The notes beneath the pieces are model-generated. The model saw only the letters and a program-made list of their open reading frames with translations. It had not been told where the DNA came from and ran no database searches. The position numbers and the translations under genes are program-made. A stretch of 64,000 nt of DNA from Myxococcales bacterium. GTDB taxonomy: Bacteria > Myxococcota_A > Bradymonadia > UBA7976 > UBA1532. The stretch covers positions 558,001-622,000 of the forward strand of contig JACKDN010000003.1 of NCBI GenBank assembly GCA_020633465.1, given 5' to 3'. Below are positions 9,202 through 21,158 of the stretch, one piece after another; position 1 is the stretch's first letter; each line of letters starts with the position of its first letter.

Positions 9202-11613
9202 GTGCGCGAGCCGGCGCTGCCCTGTCCCCCCCATCAATTCGACGAGCCCGCCGCGCGGCCCGACGCCCGCCGGCCCCTGCCGGTGCGGCCGGCGCACGTG
9301 CGCCTCGAGGTGCGCCTCGAGCCGACCGTCGCGCGCGTCGTCGGCGCCGTCGTGCACACCGTCGAGGCGCTGGGCGACGGCGCCCGCGTGCTGCCCTTCG
9401 ACGCCGCGGATCTGACGGTCGAGGCCGCGACGCTGGGCGACGCGCCCTGCGCCGTGCGGCACCACGCGGCGGGCGTCGACGTCGAGCTGCCCCGGCCGCT
9501 CGAGCGCGGCGAGCGCGTGGACGTCCGCCTCGCCTTCACCGCGCGCCCCACCGCCGGCCTGTACGTCGTGGGCCCCGACCAGCCCGACGTCGACCGCCCC
9601 CAGATCTGGACGCAAGGCGCGATGGAGGATCACCACCACTGGTTCCCCTGCTTCGACGCGCCCCAGCACCTGGTCACCACCGAGGTCGTCGCCACCGTGC
9701 CCGAGGGCTACCGCGCCCTGTCGAACGGCGTGCCCGACGCCGAGGACGGCGAGCCGGCCGAGGCGGGCTGGCGCACCTTCCATTGGCGCCACGACACGCC
9801 GCACGCCCTGTACCTGCTGACGCTGGTGGTCGATCGGGTCGAGCCCGTGGTCGACGATCGCGGCCCCGTGCCGCTGATCCACTACGCCCCCGCCGGCCGC
9901 GCCGACGACGTGCGCGCGCACTTCCGCCGCCTGCCCGAGATGCTGGCCTTCTTCGGCGAGGCCACCGGCCGCCCCTACCCCTACCCGCGCTACGGCCACG
10001 TCTTCCTGCAGGACTTCATGTGGGGGGGCATGGAGAACACCACCCTCACCAGCCTGACCGACGCCGTCTTCGTGCCCGCCGACGCCGTCGACGAGCAGGA
10101 CGTCGAGCGCCTGTACGCGCACGAGCTGGCGCATCAGTGGTTCGGCGATCTCATCGCCCCGCGCGGCTGGCCCGAGATCTGGCTGAACGAGTCCTTCGCC
10201 ACCTACTTCGAGTGTCTGTGCATGGGGGCGCTCGACGGGCCCGACGAGCTCGTGCGGCGCCTGCAGGCCCAGCGCGACAGCTACCTGGGCGAGGCGCGCG
10301 ATCGCTACGCGCGCGCCGTGGTCACCCGCCGCTACGCCCACCCCTACGTCCTCTTCGATCGGCACGCCTACGAGAAGGGCTGCCTGGTGCTGCACACCCT
10401 GCGCGATCAGGTGGGCGACGACGCCTTCTGGCGGGGGCTGCGCCGCTACGTCGCCACCTGCGCGGGCACGGCCGCCGAGACGGCGCAGCTGCGGCGCTGC
10501 CTCGAGGACGAGAGCGGCCTCGACCTGCACGCCTTCTTCGAGCAGTGGATCTACGGCGAGGCCCACCCCCGCGTCGCGGTCACCTGGCGCTACGCCCCGC
10601 GCGTCGGCCTCGAGCTGACCCTCACCCGGCAGGACGCGGGCGAGCACGCGCTGGATCTGCCGGTGCTGATCCGCACCGCCGACGCCGTCGTCACCCGCCG
10701 CGTCCCGCTGGCCGGACCCGGCCGCACGCTGCTGCTGCCCCTCGACGGCCCGCCCGCGTGGGTGGCGGTGGACGCCGAGCAGGCGTGCCTGGTCGATCTG
10801 GACGAGACGGCCGAGGCGGACGCGGCCCTGCGCGCCCGCCTGCTCGATCCGCGCGCCCCGGTGGCGACGCGCCTGCGCACCGCGCGCCTGCTGGGGCAGC
10901 GCGGCGCGCGCGTCAACACCGACGCGCTGGGGCAGGCCATCGCGACCGACGGCTCGGCCACCGTGCGCGTCGAGATCGCCGCCGCCCTCGGGCAGCACCG
11001 CAGCCCGGCCGCCCGGGCGATCCTCGCCGGCTTCGTCGCGGGCGATCCGGCCTGGCGGGTGCGCGCCGCCGCGGGCGCGGCCCTGGGCGTCGGGGGCGAC
11101 CGCGCGCTGGTGGACGTGTTCGCCGATCTGCTGGCCACGACCACCAGCCCGCGCGTGCGCGCCGGCCTGCTCAAAGGCCTGGGTGAGATCGACGATCCCG
11201 CGGCCCGCGCCGTCCTGCGCAAGTGGCTCGACGTGCCCTCGCCGCGCGACACCGTGGCCGCCGCCGCGGTCGCGGCCCTGGCCGCCCAGGACACCCCGTC
11301 GGTCTTCGACGAGCTGGCCCTGCGCGCCGAGATCGGCCACGGCCGCCCCGTCCGGCGCGCGGCGCTGCGCGGCCTGGGTCGGCTGGGCCGCGCCGACTGC
11401 GCCGACGACGCGCTGAAGCGGCGGGTGCGCGCGGTCCTCGAGGCGCGCCTGCGGGATCCCGTCTTCCAGCTTCGGGCCGAGGCGATCGACGCGCTCGGCG
11501 CCCTGGGGGACGCCCGCGCCCGCGCCGCCCTCGAGCGCGCCCACGGCGCCGAGCCCTTCGCCGCGCTGCGCCGCGTGCTGCGCGAAGCCCTCGGCAAGCT
11601 GCCGGCCGCGTGA
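9202..11613 (+). CDS. M1-family zinc aminopeptidase with C-terminal HEAT repeats
   Basis: The 803-residue protein is a gluzincin peptidase. It carries the exopeptidase motif WGGMENTTLT (about residues 274-283), the zinc site HELAHQWFGD (H307, H311) and the third ligand in NESFATYFE about 19 residues further on. An N-terminal beta domain (1-190) precedes the catalytic domain. From about residue 530 to the end, repeated helices such as ARLLDPRAPVATRLRTARLLG and VRVEIAAALGQHRSPAARAIL form HEAT-like repeats instead of the ERAP1-type C-domain. It removes N-terminal residues from peptides. No signal peptide is seen, so it is probably cytoplasmic. The start is a GTG at 9202 with an AGGAGG at 9190-9195. 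The stop overlaps the next gene (GTGA). Confidence 0.9.
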   Translation: MREPALPCPPHQFDEPAARPDARRPLPVRPAHVRLEVRLEPTVARVVGAVVHTVEALGDGARVLPFDAADLTVEAATLGDAPCAVRHHAAGVDVELPRPLERGERVDVRLAFTARPTAGLYVVGPDQPDVDRPQIWTQGAMEDHHHWFPCFDAPQHLVTTEVVATVPEGYRALSNGVPDAEDGEPAEAGWRTFHWRHDTPHALYLLTLVVDRVEPVVDDRGPVPLIHYAPAGRADDVRAHFRRLPEMLAFFGEATGRPYPYPRYGHVFLQDFMWGGMENTTLTSLTDAVFVPADAVDEQDVERLYAHELAHQWFGDLIAPRGWPEIWLNESFATYFECLCMGALDGPDELVRRLQAQRDSYLGEARDRYARAVVTRRYAHPYVLFDRHAYEKGCLVLHTLRDQVGDDAFWRGLRRYVATCAGTAAETAQLRRCLEDESGLDLHAFFEQWIYGEAHPRVAVTWRYAPRVGLELTLTRQDAGEHALDLPVLIRTADAVVTRRVPLAGPGRTLLLPLDGPPAWVAVDAEQACLVDLDETAEADAALRARLLDPRAPVATRLRTARLLGQRGARVNTDALGQAIATDGSATVRVEIAAALGQHRSPAARAILAGFVAGDPAWRVRAAAGAALGVGGDRALVDVFADLLATTTSPRVRAGLLKGLGEIDDPAARAVLRKWLDVPSPRDTVAAAAVAALAAQDTPSVFDELALRAEIGHGRPVRRAALRGLGRLGRADCADDALKRRVRAVLEARLRDPVFQLRAEAIDALGALGDARARAALERAHGAEPFAALRRVLREALGKLPAA

Positions 11614-12371
11614 GATCCCGCGGCCTCGTCCTGCTGGCCGCCGCGCTGGGCGGCTGCGCGGCCGTCTCACCGCCGCCGATGACCGTGCGCCACCAGGGCC
11701 CCGATCCCGATCCGCGCGGCACGATCGGGGTGCAGCTGGTGCTGGGCGCGGCGGCGGGGCCGCTGGCGGTCGACGGCGGCGTCGGCTGGCTGCTGCAGCT
11801 TCGGTATCAGGCCACCGACGCCCTGCAGGTGGGCCTCGAGGGCGGGCGCGCGTACAACGTCGACCACGGCGCCGACGGCGACACCAACCAGGGCCGGCAC
11901 CCCCTGCAGCTGAACGTGCTGCGGCTGACCGGCCGCTATCACGCCGCGACCGCCGTCACGCTCGAGGCCGGCGCCGGCGGGGGCGTGGCCGACACCGGGC
12001 TCACCTGGCTCACCGGCGACGTCGGCCTGCTGTCCGGCGGCACCTTCCAGCTCGACGGCGGCAGCGCCCTGGTGCCCTACGGCGGCCCGACCGCCAGCGT
12101 GTCGGTGCCGCTCAGCCAGGGCACGGGCCTGCGCCGGTCGAAGACCTTCCTGGGCATGGGCCCCGACCAGCGCGCGATGACCACCTGGCACGACGTCACG
12201 ATCCCGACGACCTGGACGGTCGGCGCCACCGGCGGCCTCGGCTGGCGCGCCGCCGGCGAGACGGCCGCGCGCACGTCGCTCGAGCTGAGCCTGCTGTTCT
12301 CGGAGGGCGCGAGCGGCGCGGTGATCCTGGGCGCCAGCGCCGCCGGCGGGGTGGACACGCCGACGCGCTGA
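11610..12371 (+). CDS. Predicted outer-membrane lipoprotein/barrel
   Basis: The 253-residue product starts at a GTG that overlaps the aminopeptidase stop (GTGA). A short signal ends in a lipobox (AAALGGC, Cys15). The rest is glycine- and strand-rich with alternating hydrophobic residues (LGLEGGRAYNV, LRLTGRYHAATAVTLEAGAGGGV, TSLELSLLFS), compatible with an outer-membrane barrel of about ten strands. No family is recognised. Coupling to the peptidase gene suggests co-expression but not a shared function. Confidence 0.66.
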   Translation: MRSRGLVLLAAALGGCAAVSPPPMTVRHQGPDPDPRGTIGVQLVLGAAAGPLAVDGGVGWLLQLRYQATDALQVGLEGGRAYNVDHGADGDTNQGRHPLQLNVLRLTGRYHAATAVTLEAGAGGGVADTGLTWLTGDVGLLSGGTFQLDGGSALVPYGGPTASVSVPLSQGTGLRRSKTFLGMGPDQRAMTTWHDVTIPTTWTVGATGGLGWRAAGETAARTSLELSLLFSEGASGAVILGASAAGGVDTPTR

Positions 12372-12458
12372 GCGGGACGGCGGGGTGGGCGGACGGCGCT
12401 GGGCGGGCGACGCGAAGAGGCGGCCGGGTCGACCACGATCACGACACGGGGTGGGCGC

Positions 12459-13351
12459 TCAGAAGCGCACGCCGAAGGCCGCCCCGCCGGGCGCGGGCGC
12501 GACGGTGAAGCCCCCCGCGTCGTCGTCGAGGAAGAACAGCACGGCGCCGCCCACCGCCAGCGCGCCGGCGAGGGCGCCGGCCGCGATCGCGCCGGTCTGC
12601 ATCGCCGCGGCGCGGTCGTTCTCCTCGTCCCAGGTGGCGGCGTCGCCGGCGTCGTCGCGGGCGTCGATGGCCTGCGAGCCCACGGCGTACATCACGCCCG
12701 CGCCACCCGCGCTCAGCGCGGCCGCGCCCCACGCGACGTAGGCCCACAGCCGAAGATCCCGCTGGCGCGGCGGCGACCGGGGCGCGGCGGGCGCCAGCGC
12801 GCGCGGGGGCGGCGCGGGCGTCGCGGCCTCGGCCTTCTTGGGCAGGGTGAGCTGCACGTTGGCGACCTCGCCCGGCACGATCTCGACTTGCTGACGGGCG
12901 TCGGCGTGGCCGGGCAGGTGCGCCTGCACCGTGCGCTGGCCGACCAGCACGCGCGCCTGCAGCGGTGAGCGCCCCACCGCGCGGCCGTCCACGGTCACCT
13001 TGGCCCCCGCGGGCTCGGTCGTGATGCGCAGCCAGGGCTTCAGCCGGTGCACCACCCGCTCGGCGGCCTCGGCCTTGTCGTAGGGCGGCTCCGTGGCGAG
13101 GAAGCGCTCGAGCGCCGCCACCGCCTCGGCGAAGCGCCCCATCTTCTCGAGCACCAGGCCCATGTTCGCGACGAAGCGGGGCTGGGGATCCTCGGCGTAG
13201 GCCCGCTCGAGCAGGCGCAGCGCGCCCGCGTAGTCCTCGCGCAGGAAGGCCTGGTCGGCGGCGGCCTTGTGCTGGTTGGCGACGGCCGGATCGCCCGCGT
13301 GGGCGGGGGCCGCGAGCAGCAGCGCGGTCGACAGGGTCACGGCGAGGCGGC

Positions 13352-13355
<4 letters not shown>
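12459..13355 (-). CDS. Periplasmic TPR/PEGA-domain protein with C-terminal membrane segments
   Basis: The 298-residue product has a signal peptide (VTLSTALLLAAPAHA). A TPR-like helical region follows (about 25-105; FLREDYAGALRLLERAYAEDP), then a PEGA-type beta domain (about 108-165; LRITTEPAGAKVTVDGRAVGRSPL), a proline/alanine linker, and two hydrophobic helices (about 205-225 and 250-275). This layout is common in myxobacterial envelope proteins of unknown role. Its ATG overlaps the stop of the MopE-type lipoprotein gene upstream (ATGA at 13352-13355), so the two form an operon. The PEGA domain recurs in the kinase encoded divergently at 16764, hinting at a shared surface or cell-wall context. 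Confidence 0.75.
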
Positions 13356-16549
<3,194 letters not shown>

Positions 16550-16634
16550 CCGCTCGATTGCTCCCCGCGTGCGCCGGGGCTGGAGCGGGGGCGCGGTGGG
16601 GTCGGTCGTCGCGGTCGATCTCGGCTCGATCCCC

Positions 16635-16654
16635 ACGACGACGACGACGACGAC
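16635..16654. repeat. ACG trinucleotide microsatellite upstream of the lipoprotein gene
   Basis: About 6.7 tandem ACG units lie in the 214-base gap between the divergent MopE-type lipoprotein (start 16549) and the kinase (start 16764). Triplet repeats in an intergenic control region can vary in copy number, but no effect can be shown from one sequence. Confidence 0.6.
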
Positions 16655-16723
16655 CACGCCTCGGCAGCGCCGGGGCCATCCAGCGTTCGTGTTAGCACCG
16701 GCCCGCGGGGCGAAGAAAGCACG

Positions 16724-16758
16724 TTGATTGTGCTCGCGCGGTACGCGTGCGCTATAAC
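16724..16758 (+). promoter_or_regulatory. Possible sigma-70 promoter of the kinase gene
   Basis: TATAAC at 16753-16758 is a good -10 match in an otherwise GC-rich stretch. Upstream candidates for -35 are TTGATT (16724-16729, 23-base spacer) or TTGTGC (16728-16733, 19-base spacer), and both spacings are long. A transcript starting about 7 bases after the -10 would begin at the ATG at 16764, giving a leaderless message or a short leader to the ATG at 16794. Confidence 0.3.
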
Positions 16759-16763
16759 CGAAG

Positions 16764-18341
16764 ATGGCGATTCAGATTTCCGGTCCAGACGCAATGAACG
16801 ACGACCTCTCCGGGACGCTCATCGACGGCCGCTATCGGCTGGTCGACGTGGTCGGTCACGGGGGCATGGGCGTCGTCTACCGGGCCCACGACGAGCGCCT
16901 CAGCGGCCGACCCTGCGCGGTCAAGCTGCTCTTGGGCAACTCGATGGATCCCGAAGAGGCCGAGCGCTTCGAGCGCGAGGTGCGCATCATCGCCCGCCTG
17001 CGCAGCCAGCACGTGGTGCAGGTGCTCGACACCGGGGTGACCGACGAGGGCCGCCGCTACATCGTGATGGAGCTGCTCGAGGGCGCGCCCCTGTCGGGCC
17101 TGCTGAAGCACGGCGGACCGCTCGACCCGCCGCGCGCGGTGCGCATCATCCGCGGCGTCCTCGCGGGGCTGGCCGAGGCCCACGAGCACGGCGTCGTGCA
17201 CCGCGACCTGAAGCCCGCCAACGTCTGGATCACCCGCGCCCGCACCGGCGAAGAGACCGCCAAGGTGCTCGACTTCGGCATCGCCAAGGACAGCCGCGAG
17301 GGCGAGGATCTCACCGCGGCCAGCATGGTGATCGGGACGCCCAAGTACATGGCGCCCGAGCAGTTCAAGAAGCAGCCCGCCGACGCGCGCACCGACCTGT
17401 ACGCGTGCGGCCTGCTGCTGTACCAGATGCTGGCCGGCGACGCCCCGTTCACCGCGCGCACGCCGGTGCCGGCGACGCTGGCCGAGATGCCCGACGACTT
17501 CAAGGTGGGCTGGCTGCACCTGAACCAGGCGCCCGCCCCCCTGCCCGTGGCCCAGGAGCTGTGGGCGGTCATCGCGCGGCTGCTGGCCAAGAAGCCCGAC
17601 GCGCGCTACGCCCACGCCGAGCAGGTGCTCGAGGCGCTGGCCCCCAGCGGCGGCACGGCGATGTTCGACGCGCTGCCCGCCCTGGTCGACGCCCAGTCCC
17701 CTTCGGGCGTGTCGTCGACCACCGGCTTCCCGGTGATGGGCGAGAGCCTCGTGCAGCTCGGCACGCACCGCCGCCGACCCGCGAGCGGCGGCAAGGGCAA
17801 GTGGATCGCGCTCGCCGCGACGCTGCTGCTCGCCGCCGGCGGCGCCGCCGTCTGGGCCCTCGGCAGCGGCGGCCCCGAAGACCGCGCCGCCGCCACCGGC
17901 GCGGCCCCCGACGTCTGCACCGCGGTCATCCGCAGCGTCCCCCCCGGCGCCGTCGTCAGCGTCGGCCCCGACATCAAGGGCGCCACCCCGGTCACCTTCG
18001 AGCGCCCCTGCGCCGAGAAGTGGATGGTCAAGCTCGAGAAGAAGGGCTTCAAGGACCACAGCGAGCTGCTGTCCCGCCGCATCCGCAAGCAGATCGTCCA
18101 GGTGAAGCTGACGCCGGAGCCCAAGGAGCCCCCCAAGGTGGCCGCCCCCACGCCCGCGCCCGCCCCCCCACCCGAGGCCGCCCCCGAGCCGAAGCCCGAG
18201 CCGGTCGCCACCCCCAGGAAGCGCGCCCCGGCCGAGCGCAAGCCCGCCCCCCGCCGCGCCGAACCCCGCCCGGCCCGCAAGGATCCCGCGCCCCCCCCCG
18301 CGCCCGAGCCCCCCAAGAAGAAGTCCCCGCTGTACTTCTGA
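16764..18341 (+). CDS. Membrane-anchored eukaryote-like Ser/Thr protein kinase with PEGA-like sensor
   Basis: The 525-residue protein has a full Hanks-type kinase domain (about 24-290): glycine loop GHGGMGVVYRA (31-41), ATP lysine K54, catalytic HRDLKPAN (H146, D148), DFG in KVLDFGIAK and APE in PKYMAPEQF. A single transmembrane helix at about 348-368 is followed by a PEGA-like beta domain with two cysteines (about 385-445) and a long Pro/Ala/Lys tail (450-525), which would be periplasmic. It phosphorylates unknown protein targets in response to an envelope signal. The start at 16764 would be leaderless given the nearby TATAAC; 16794 (MNDDLSGTL) is an alternative. The 3' end faces the convergent gene at 18049. 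Confidence 0.9.
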   Translation: MAIQISGPDAMNDDLSGTLIDGRYRLVDVVGHGGMGVVYRAHDERLSGRPCAVKLLLGNSMDPEEAERFEREVRIIARLRSQHVVQVLDTGVTDEGRRYIVMELLEGAPLSGLLKHGGPLDPPRAVRIIRGVLAGLAEAHEHGVVHRDLKPANVWITRARTGEETAKVLDFGIAKDSREGEDLTAASMVIGTPKYMAPEQFKKQPADARTDLYACGLLLYQMLAGDAPFTARTPVPATLAEMPDDFKVGWLHLNQAPAPLPVAQELWAVIARLLAKKPDARYAHAEQVLEALAPSGGTAMFDALPALVDAQSPSGVSSTTGFPVMGESLVQLGTHRRRPASGGKGKWIALAATLLLAAGGAAVWALGSGGPEDRAAATGAAPDVCTAVIRSVPPGAVVSVGPDIKGATPVTFERPCAEKWMVKLEKKGFKDHSELLSRRIRKQIVQVKLTPEPKEPPKVAAPTPAPAPPPEAAPEPKPEPVATPRKRAPAERKPAPRRAEPRPARKDPAPPPAPEPPKKKSPLYF

Positions 18342-19308
18342 GCCCCCCCCGGCGCCCCGGCCGATCCCGAGCGCCAGCGCCCCCCACCGCCTGCAATTCC
18401 GAGCGCCTACGCCAACGTGCCCGTGCCCGTGCACCGTGCACGTGCCCGATCCCCCCAACCTCATCAACCTCCTGTAATTCCGAGCACCTACGCCCCCTTG
18501 CCCTTGCCCTTGCCCCTTGCCCTTGCCCTTGCCCTTGCCCTTGCCCTTCCCCCCACCCGTGACCCTGACCTTGACCTTGACCTTCCCCCCCCCCCCCCAC
18601 CCCCCCCCCCCCCCACCCCCACCCCCCCCAACCCCCCACCGCCTCCCGCCGCCGCTCCAACTTCCTCACCCTCCCCTCCAGATCCGCCCGCGCCGCCATC
18701 ACCGCCGCCAGCGCGTCCGCCACGATCGCCTCCCGCGCCCTCACCTTCTCGCCCGCCTTCCGCCGCGCCTTCTTCGAGTCCGCCGCGTCCCGCCGCTTCT
18801 CCGCCCGCCGCAGCTTCCGCCGCGCCCGATGCAGCATGCCCTCGGCCTCGTCGACGTCCGCCCGCGCCCGCCGCGCCCGCCGCTGCGCCTTCGCCAGCCG
18901 CCGCTCGGCCCGCGCCAGCACCTCGGCGTCCACCGCCGGCTCGATCACCGTCGCCGACGCGTCCTCGGCGCCCCGATCGACGGGCGTCGCCTCGGGCGGG
19001 CTCGCTTCGATCGACGTCACCTCGGCCCGGGGCGGGGTCGCCGCGGCCTCGACGTCCGTGGCGGCCGGCGTCGGCGCGTCGAGCGCCGCCTTCTCCGACG
19101 GCCCCTCGGCCGCGTCGGCCGCGCCCTCCGCCCCCGCCTCGGCCGTGAGCCGCGCCCGCACCGCCGCGACTTCGTCGTCGTCCAGCCGCCGCATGTGGTG
19201 CGACACGTCGAGATCCATCCCCCAGCCCTCGACCTTCGCCTTCAGCTCGGCCGTCTTCAGCCCCAGCTCGCGGGCCACCACGTAGACGAAACGTCCGCTC
19301 TGCGCCAT
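18049..19308 (-). CDS. IF2_N-like coiled-coil protein with low-complexity read-through tail
   Basis: The credible part is residues 1 to about 225. An N-terminal IF-2-type helical domain (RFVYVVARELGLKTAELKAKVEGWG, then DDDEVAAVRARL) is followed by an Ala/Glu-rich linker and a highly basic coiled coil (about 135-220, rich in RRARRA, RKLRRAEKRR and KKARRKAGEK). After VRKLERRREAVGG the frame runs into Gly/Trp and Gly-Gln repeats encoded by the poly-C and CCCTTG tract, and only stops at 18049, inside the convergent kinase gene. That tail of roughly 195 residues is probably not the natural end. An indel in the homopolymer, or loss of the true stop, is likely. The ATG at 19308 follows GGGGAGGTGCCC. 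The basic coiled coil suggests nucleic-acid or ribosome contact, but no function is known. Confidence 0.55.
   Translation of the reverse strand: MAQSGRFVYVVARELGLKTAELKAKVEGWGMDLDVSHHMRRLDDDEVAAVRARLTAEAGAEGAADAAEGPSEKAALDAPTPAATDVEAAATPPRAEVTSIEASPPEATPVDRGAEDASATVIEPAVDAEVLARAERRLAKAQRRARRARADVDEAEGMLHRARRKLRRAEKRRDAADSKKARRKAGEKVRAREAIVADALAAVMAARADLEGRVRKLERRREAVGGWGGWGWGGGGVGGGGEGQGQGQGHGWGEGQGQGQGQGQGARARARGRRCSELQEVDEVGGIGHVHGARARARWRRRSELQAVGGAGARDRPGRRGGLRSTAGTSSWGARARGGARDPCGPGGVRRGGGRACARPGRASWGWRPARASARGRPRVGGRARAWGRPPWGAPWAPASASPGRSACGCGGTAARCGP
18391..18637. repeat. CCCTTG/CCTTGA hexamer array, 22-base duplications and poly-C tract
   Basis: In the gap after the kinase stop lie two imperfect copies of an element reading ATTCCGAGCRCCTACGCC (about 18391-18413 and 18471-18494), then nine or so CCCTTG units (18493-18548), then CCTTGA units (18567-18584), then C-runs of 14, 15 and 8 bases broken by single A's (18585-18629). 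The minus strand is correspondingly G-rich and could form four-stranded structures. The region separates convergent genes and interrupts the 3' end of the one at 18049. Confidence 0.85.
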
Positions 19309-19447
19309 GGGCACCTCCCCGTCCGCGCCATCATCACCCCGGCGGCGCTCGACCTGCAAACAGGCGCGCCCGCGGGCGCCCGCGCCTTGAAAAAGCGGGC
19401 GGTTTGGCCGACGCTGGCGTCCGGTTGGTCGCAAGGGGCCGAGTTCG

Positions 19448-20098
19448 ATGGAGAATCCACCCGACGCGCCGCCCGCCCGCCAGGGCGCGGCGCGAGCGAA
19501 CGAACCACCCGACGCGCTGCAGGTGCTCGCCGAGCTCGAGCTGGTGCGCCGCAAGTCCGCGCTGCTCGAGCGTCGCGTGGCCGCGTGGGAGAACGAGCTG
19601 GTCGAGATCCGGCAGCAGGTCGAGGCGCTGCAGAAGGCGCGCGATCCCGACGCCGAGGCCTACCAGGACGCCATCGGCGAGCTGAGGCACCGGGTGGGTC
19701 GTTTGGAGCGCCGGCGGGCCGCCGCGGCCGAGGCGCCGGCGGCCGAGCCCCTGCGCGCGCCGCCCCGCCCGCTGCGCCTGGGCGCGCCCTCGTTCGACGA
19801 GGACGCCGTCGCCATCGTGCGCCCCGAGTGGGTGCCCACCGAGGCCGCCCCCGGCGACACCGTGCAGCTGATCGCCACCGCCGACGGCATCGCCAAGGGC
19901 GACAAGGTGAAGTTCACCGTGCGCTCGCTGGTGGAAGAGCAGCCCCTCGCCGAGGTGCAGGCGGTCAGCGACGGCGAGCGCCTGGTGGGCAGCTGGCGGG
20001 TGCCCGCCGATCCGCCCTGGCGCGAGCTGTTCTTCGACGTCGACCACCGGGGCGCGCAGGCGCGCTCGTCGGTGCTCGTCCTGCCGCTGGAGACCTGA
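19448..20098 (+). CDS. Coiled-coil plus beta-sandwich protein heading the injection-effector island
   Basis: The 216-residue protein has a heptad-rich coiled coil (about 25-95; LELVRRKSALLERRVAAWENELVEIRQ) and a C-terminal beta domain (about 112-215; IVRPEWVPTEAAPGDTVQLIATADGIAKGDKVKFTV), which looks like an Ig-like or cohesin-like fold. No signal peptide is present. It lies 4 bases upstream of the first gp5-like spike gene and runs in the same direction through to the immunity gene, so it is probably part of the same transcription unit. It may be an adaptor or accessory structural protein. No family is recognised. Confidence 0.7.
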   Translation: MENPPDAPPARQGAARANEPPDALQVLAELELVRRKSALLERRVAAWENELVEIRQQVEALQKARDPDAEAYQDAIGELRHRVGRLERRRAAAAEAPAAEPLRAPPRPLRLGAPSFDEDAVAIVRPEWVPTEAAPGDTVQLIATADGIAKGDKVKFTVRSLVEEQPLAEVQAVSDGERLVGSWRVPADPPWRELFFDVDHRGAQARSSVLVLPLET

Positions 20099-20102
20099 GG
20101 CG

Positions 20103-21149
20103 ATGCGAGGCCGATCCGACGACGCGCTCGACCGCCTGCGGCGCCTCGACGCCCGCACCGACCGCAACCGGCCGGCCGGCGCGGTGATCGGCATCGTCAC
20201 CAACAACACCGATCCCCAGGGCTGGGGCCGGGTGAAGGTGCGCTTCCCCTGGCTGCACGACGACGAAGAGAGCCACTGGGCGCGCATCGCGCAGCCCTAC
20301 GCCGGCCCCGGCCGCGGCAGCTTCTGGCTGCCCGAGGTGGGCGACGAGGTGGTCGTCGTGTTCGATCGCGACACGCCCGACCACCCCTACGTGCTCGGCG
20401 GCGTCTGGAACGGCCAGGACAAGGTGCCGCCGCCCGGCAACCCGGACGGCAAGAACAACCACAAGGTGTGGCGCACGCGGAACGGTCACCAGGTGGTGTT
20501 CGACGACACCGACGGCGGCGAGAAGATCACGCTCATCGACGGGGTCAGCGAGCGCTCGCTGGTCATCGACGTGGCCGCCGATCGCATCACCATCACCGCC
20601 GAGCCGGGCGACATCACCTTCGAGGCCCCGCAGAACACGCTGTCGGTGCACTGCAAGGATCTCGAGATCGAGGCCCAGAACAGCAGCACCTACCAGGTGG
20701 ACAGCGCGCTGAACGAGACCTGCGACACGCGGCAGGAGACCATCACCGGCCCCGACAGCATCAACGGCGGCAAGGCGTGGACCAGCGCGGCGCCCAGCAC
20801 CTCGGTCAGCGCGACGACGTCCAGCCTGGCGGCCGACACCATCGGTGTGTCGGTCAGCGGCGGGCTGACGATGAGCAACATGGCCGGGCGCGAGGTGATC
20901 AGCAAGGAGGTGCGGCGCACGTCGCCCGCCGAGACGATCACCGCCGCGCAGATGGAGGTGAAGGCCGACGAGGCGGTGGCCTACGTGGTCAACGGGCCCA
21001 TCACGGTGCAGGCCGGCGCGCAGCTCGGGCTGGACGTGGGCGACGGCACGATCACGACGTCGGCCGTGCTGACGGTGCAGGGCGGGGTGGTGCAGCTGCA
21101 GGGCACGGGCGCGGTGACCGCGCACGGCCAGATGGTCCAGCTCTGCTAG
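20103..21149 (+). CDS. Short gp5/VgrG-like spike protein 1 (no gp27 domain)
   Basis: The 348-residue protein starts with a phage baseplate protein V/gp5 OB-fold domain (about 25-115; GWGRVKVRFPWLHDDEESHWARI, LPEVGDEVVVVF, YVLGGVWNGQDKVP) that is diagnostic of VgrG and phage spikes. A long strand-repeat region follows (about 150-348; LVIDVAADRITITAEPGDITFEAP), as in gp5 beta-helix needles. The N-terminal gp27-like hub of standard VgrG is missing. In contractile systems such a spike sits at the tube tip and carries effectors. It is one of three paralogous OB domains in this island (with those starting at 21159 and 23438), and has diverged in its needle. Confidence 0.85.
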   Translation: MRGRSDDALDRLRRLDARTDRNRPAGAVIGIVTNNTDPQGWGRVKVRFPWLHDDEESHWARIAQPYAGPGRGSFWLPEVGDEVVVVFDRDTPDHPYVLGGVWNGQDKVPPPGNPDGKNNHKVWRTRNGHQVVFDDTDGGEKITLIDGVSERSLVIDVAADRITITAEPGDITFEAPQNTLSVHCKDLEIEAQNSSTYQVDSALNETCDTRQETITGPDSINGGKAWTSAAPSTSVSATTSSLAADTIGVSVSGGLTMSNMAGREVISKEVRRTSPAETITAAQMEVKADEAVAYVVNGPITVQAGAQLGLDVGDGTITTSAVLTVQGGVVQLQGTGAVTAHGQMVQLC

Positions 21150-21158
21150 GAGGTTGGC

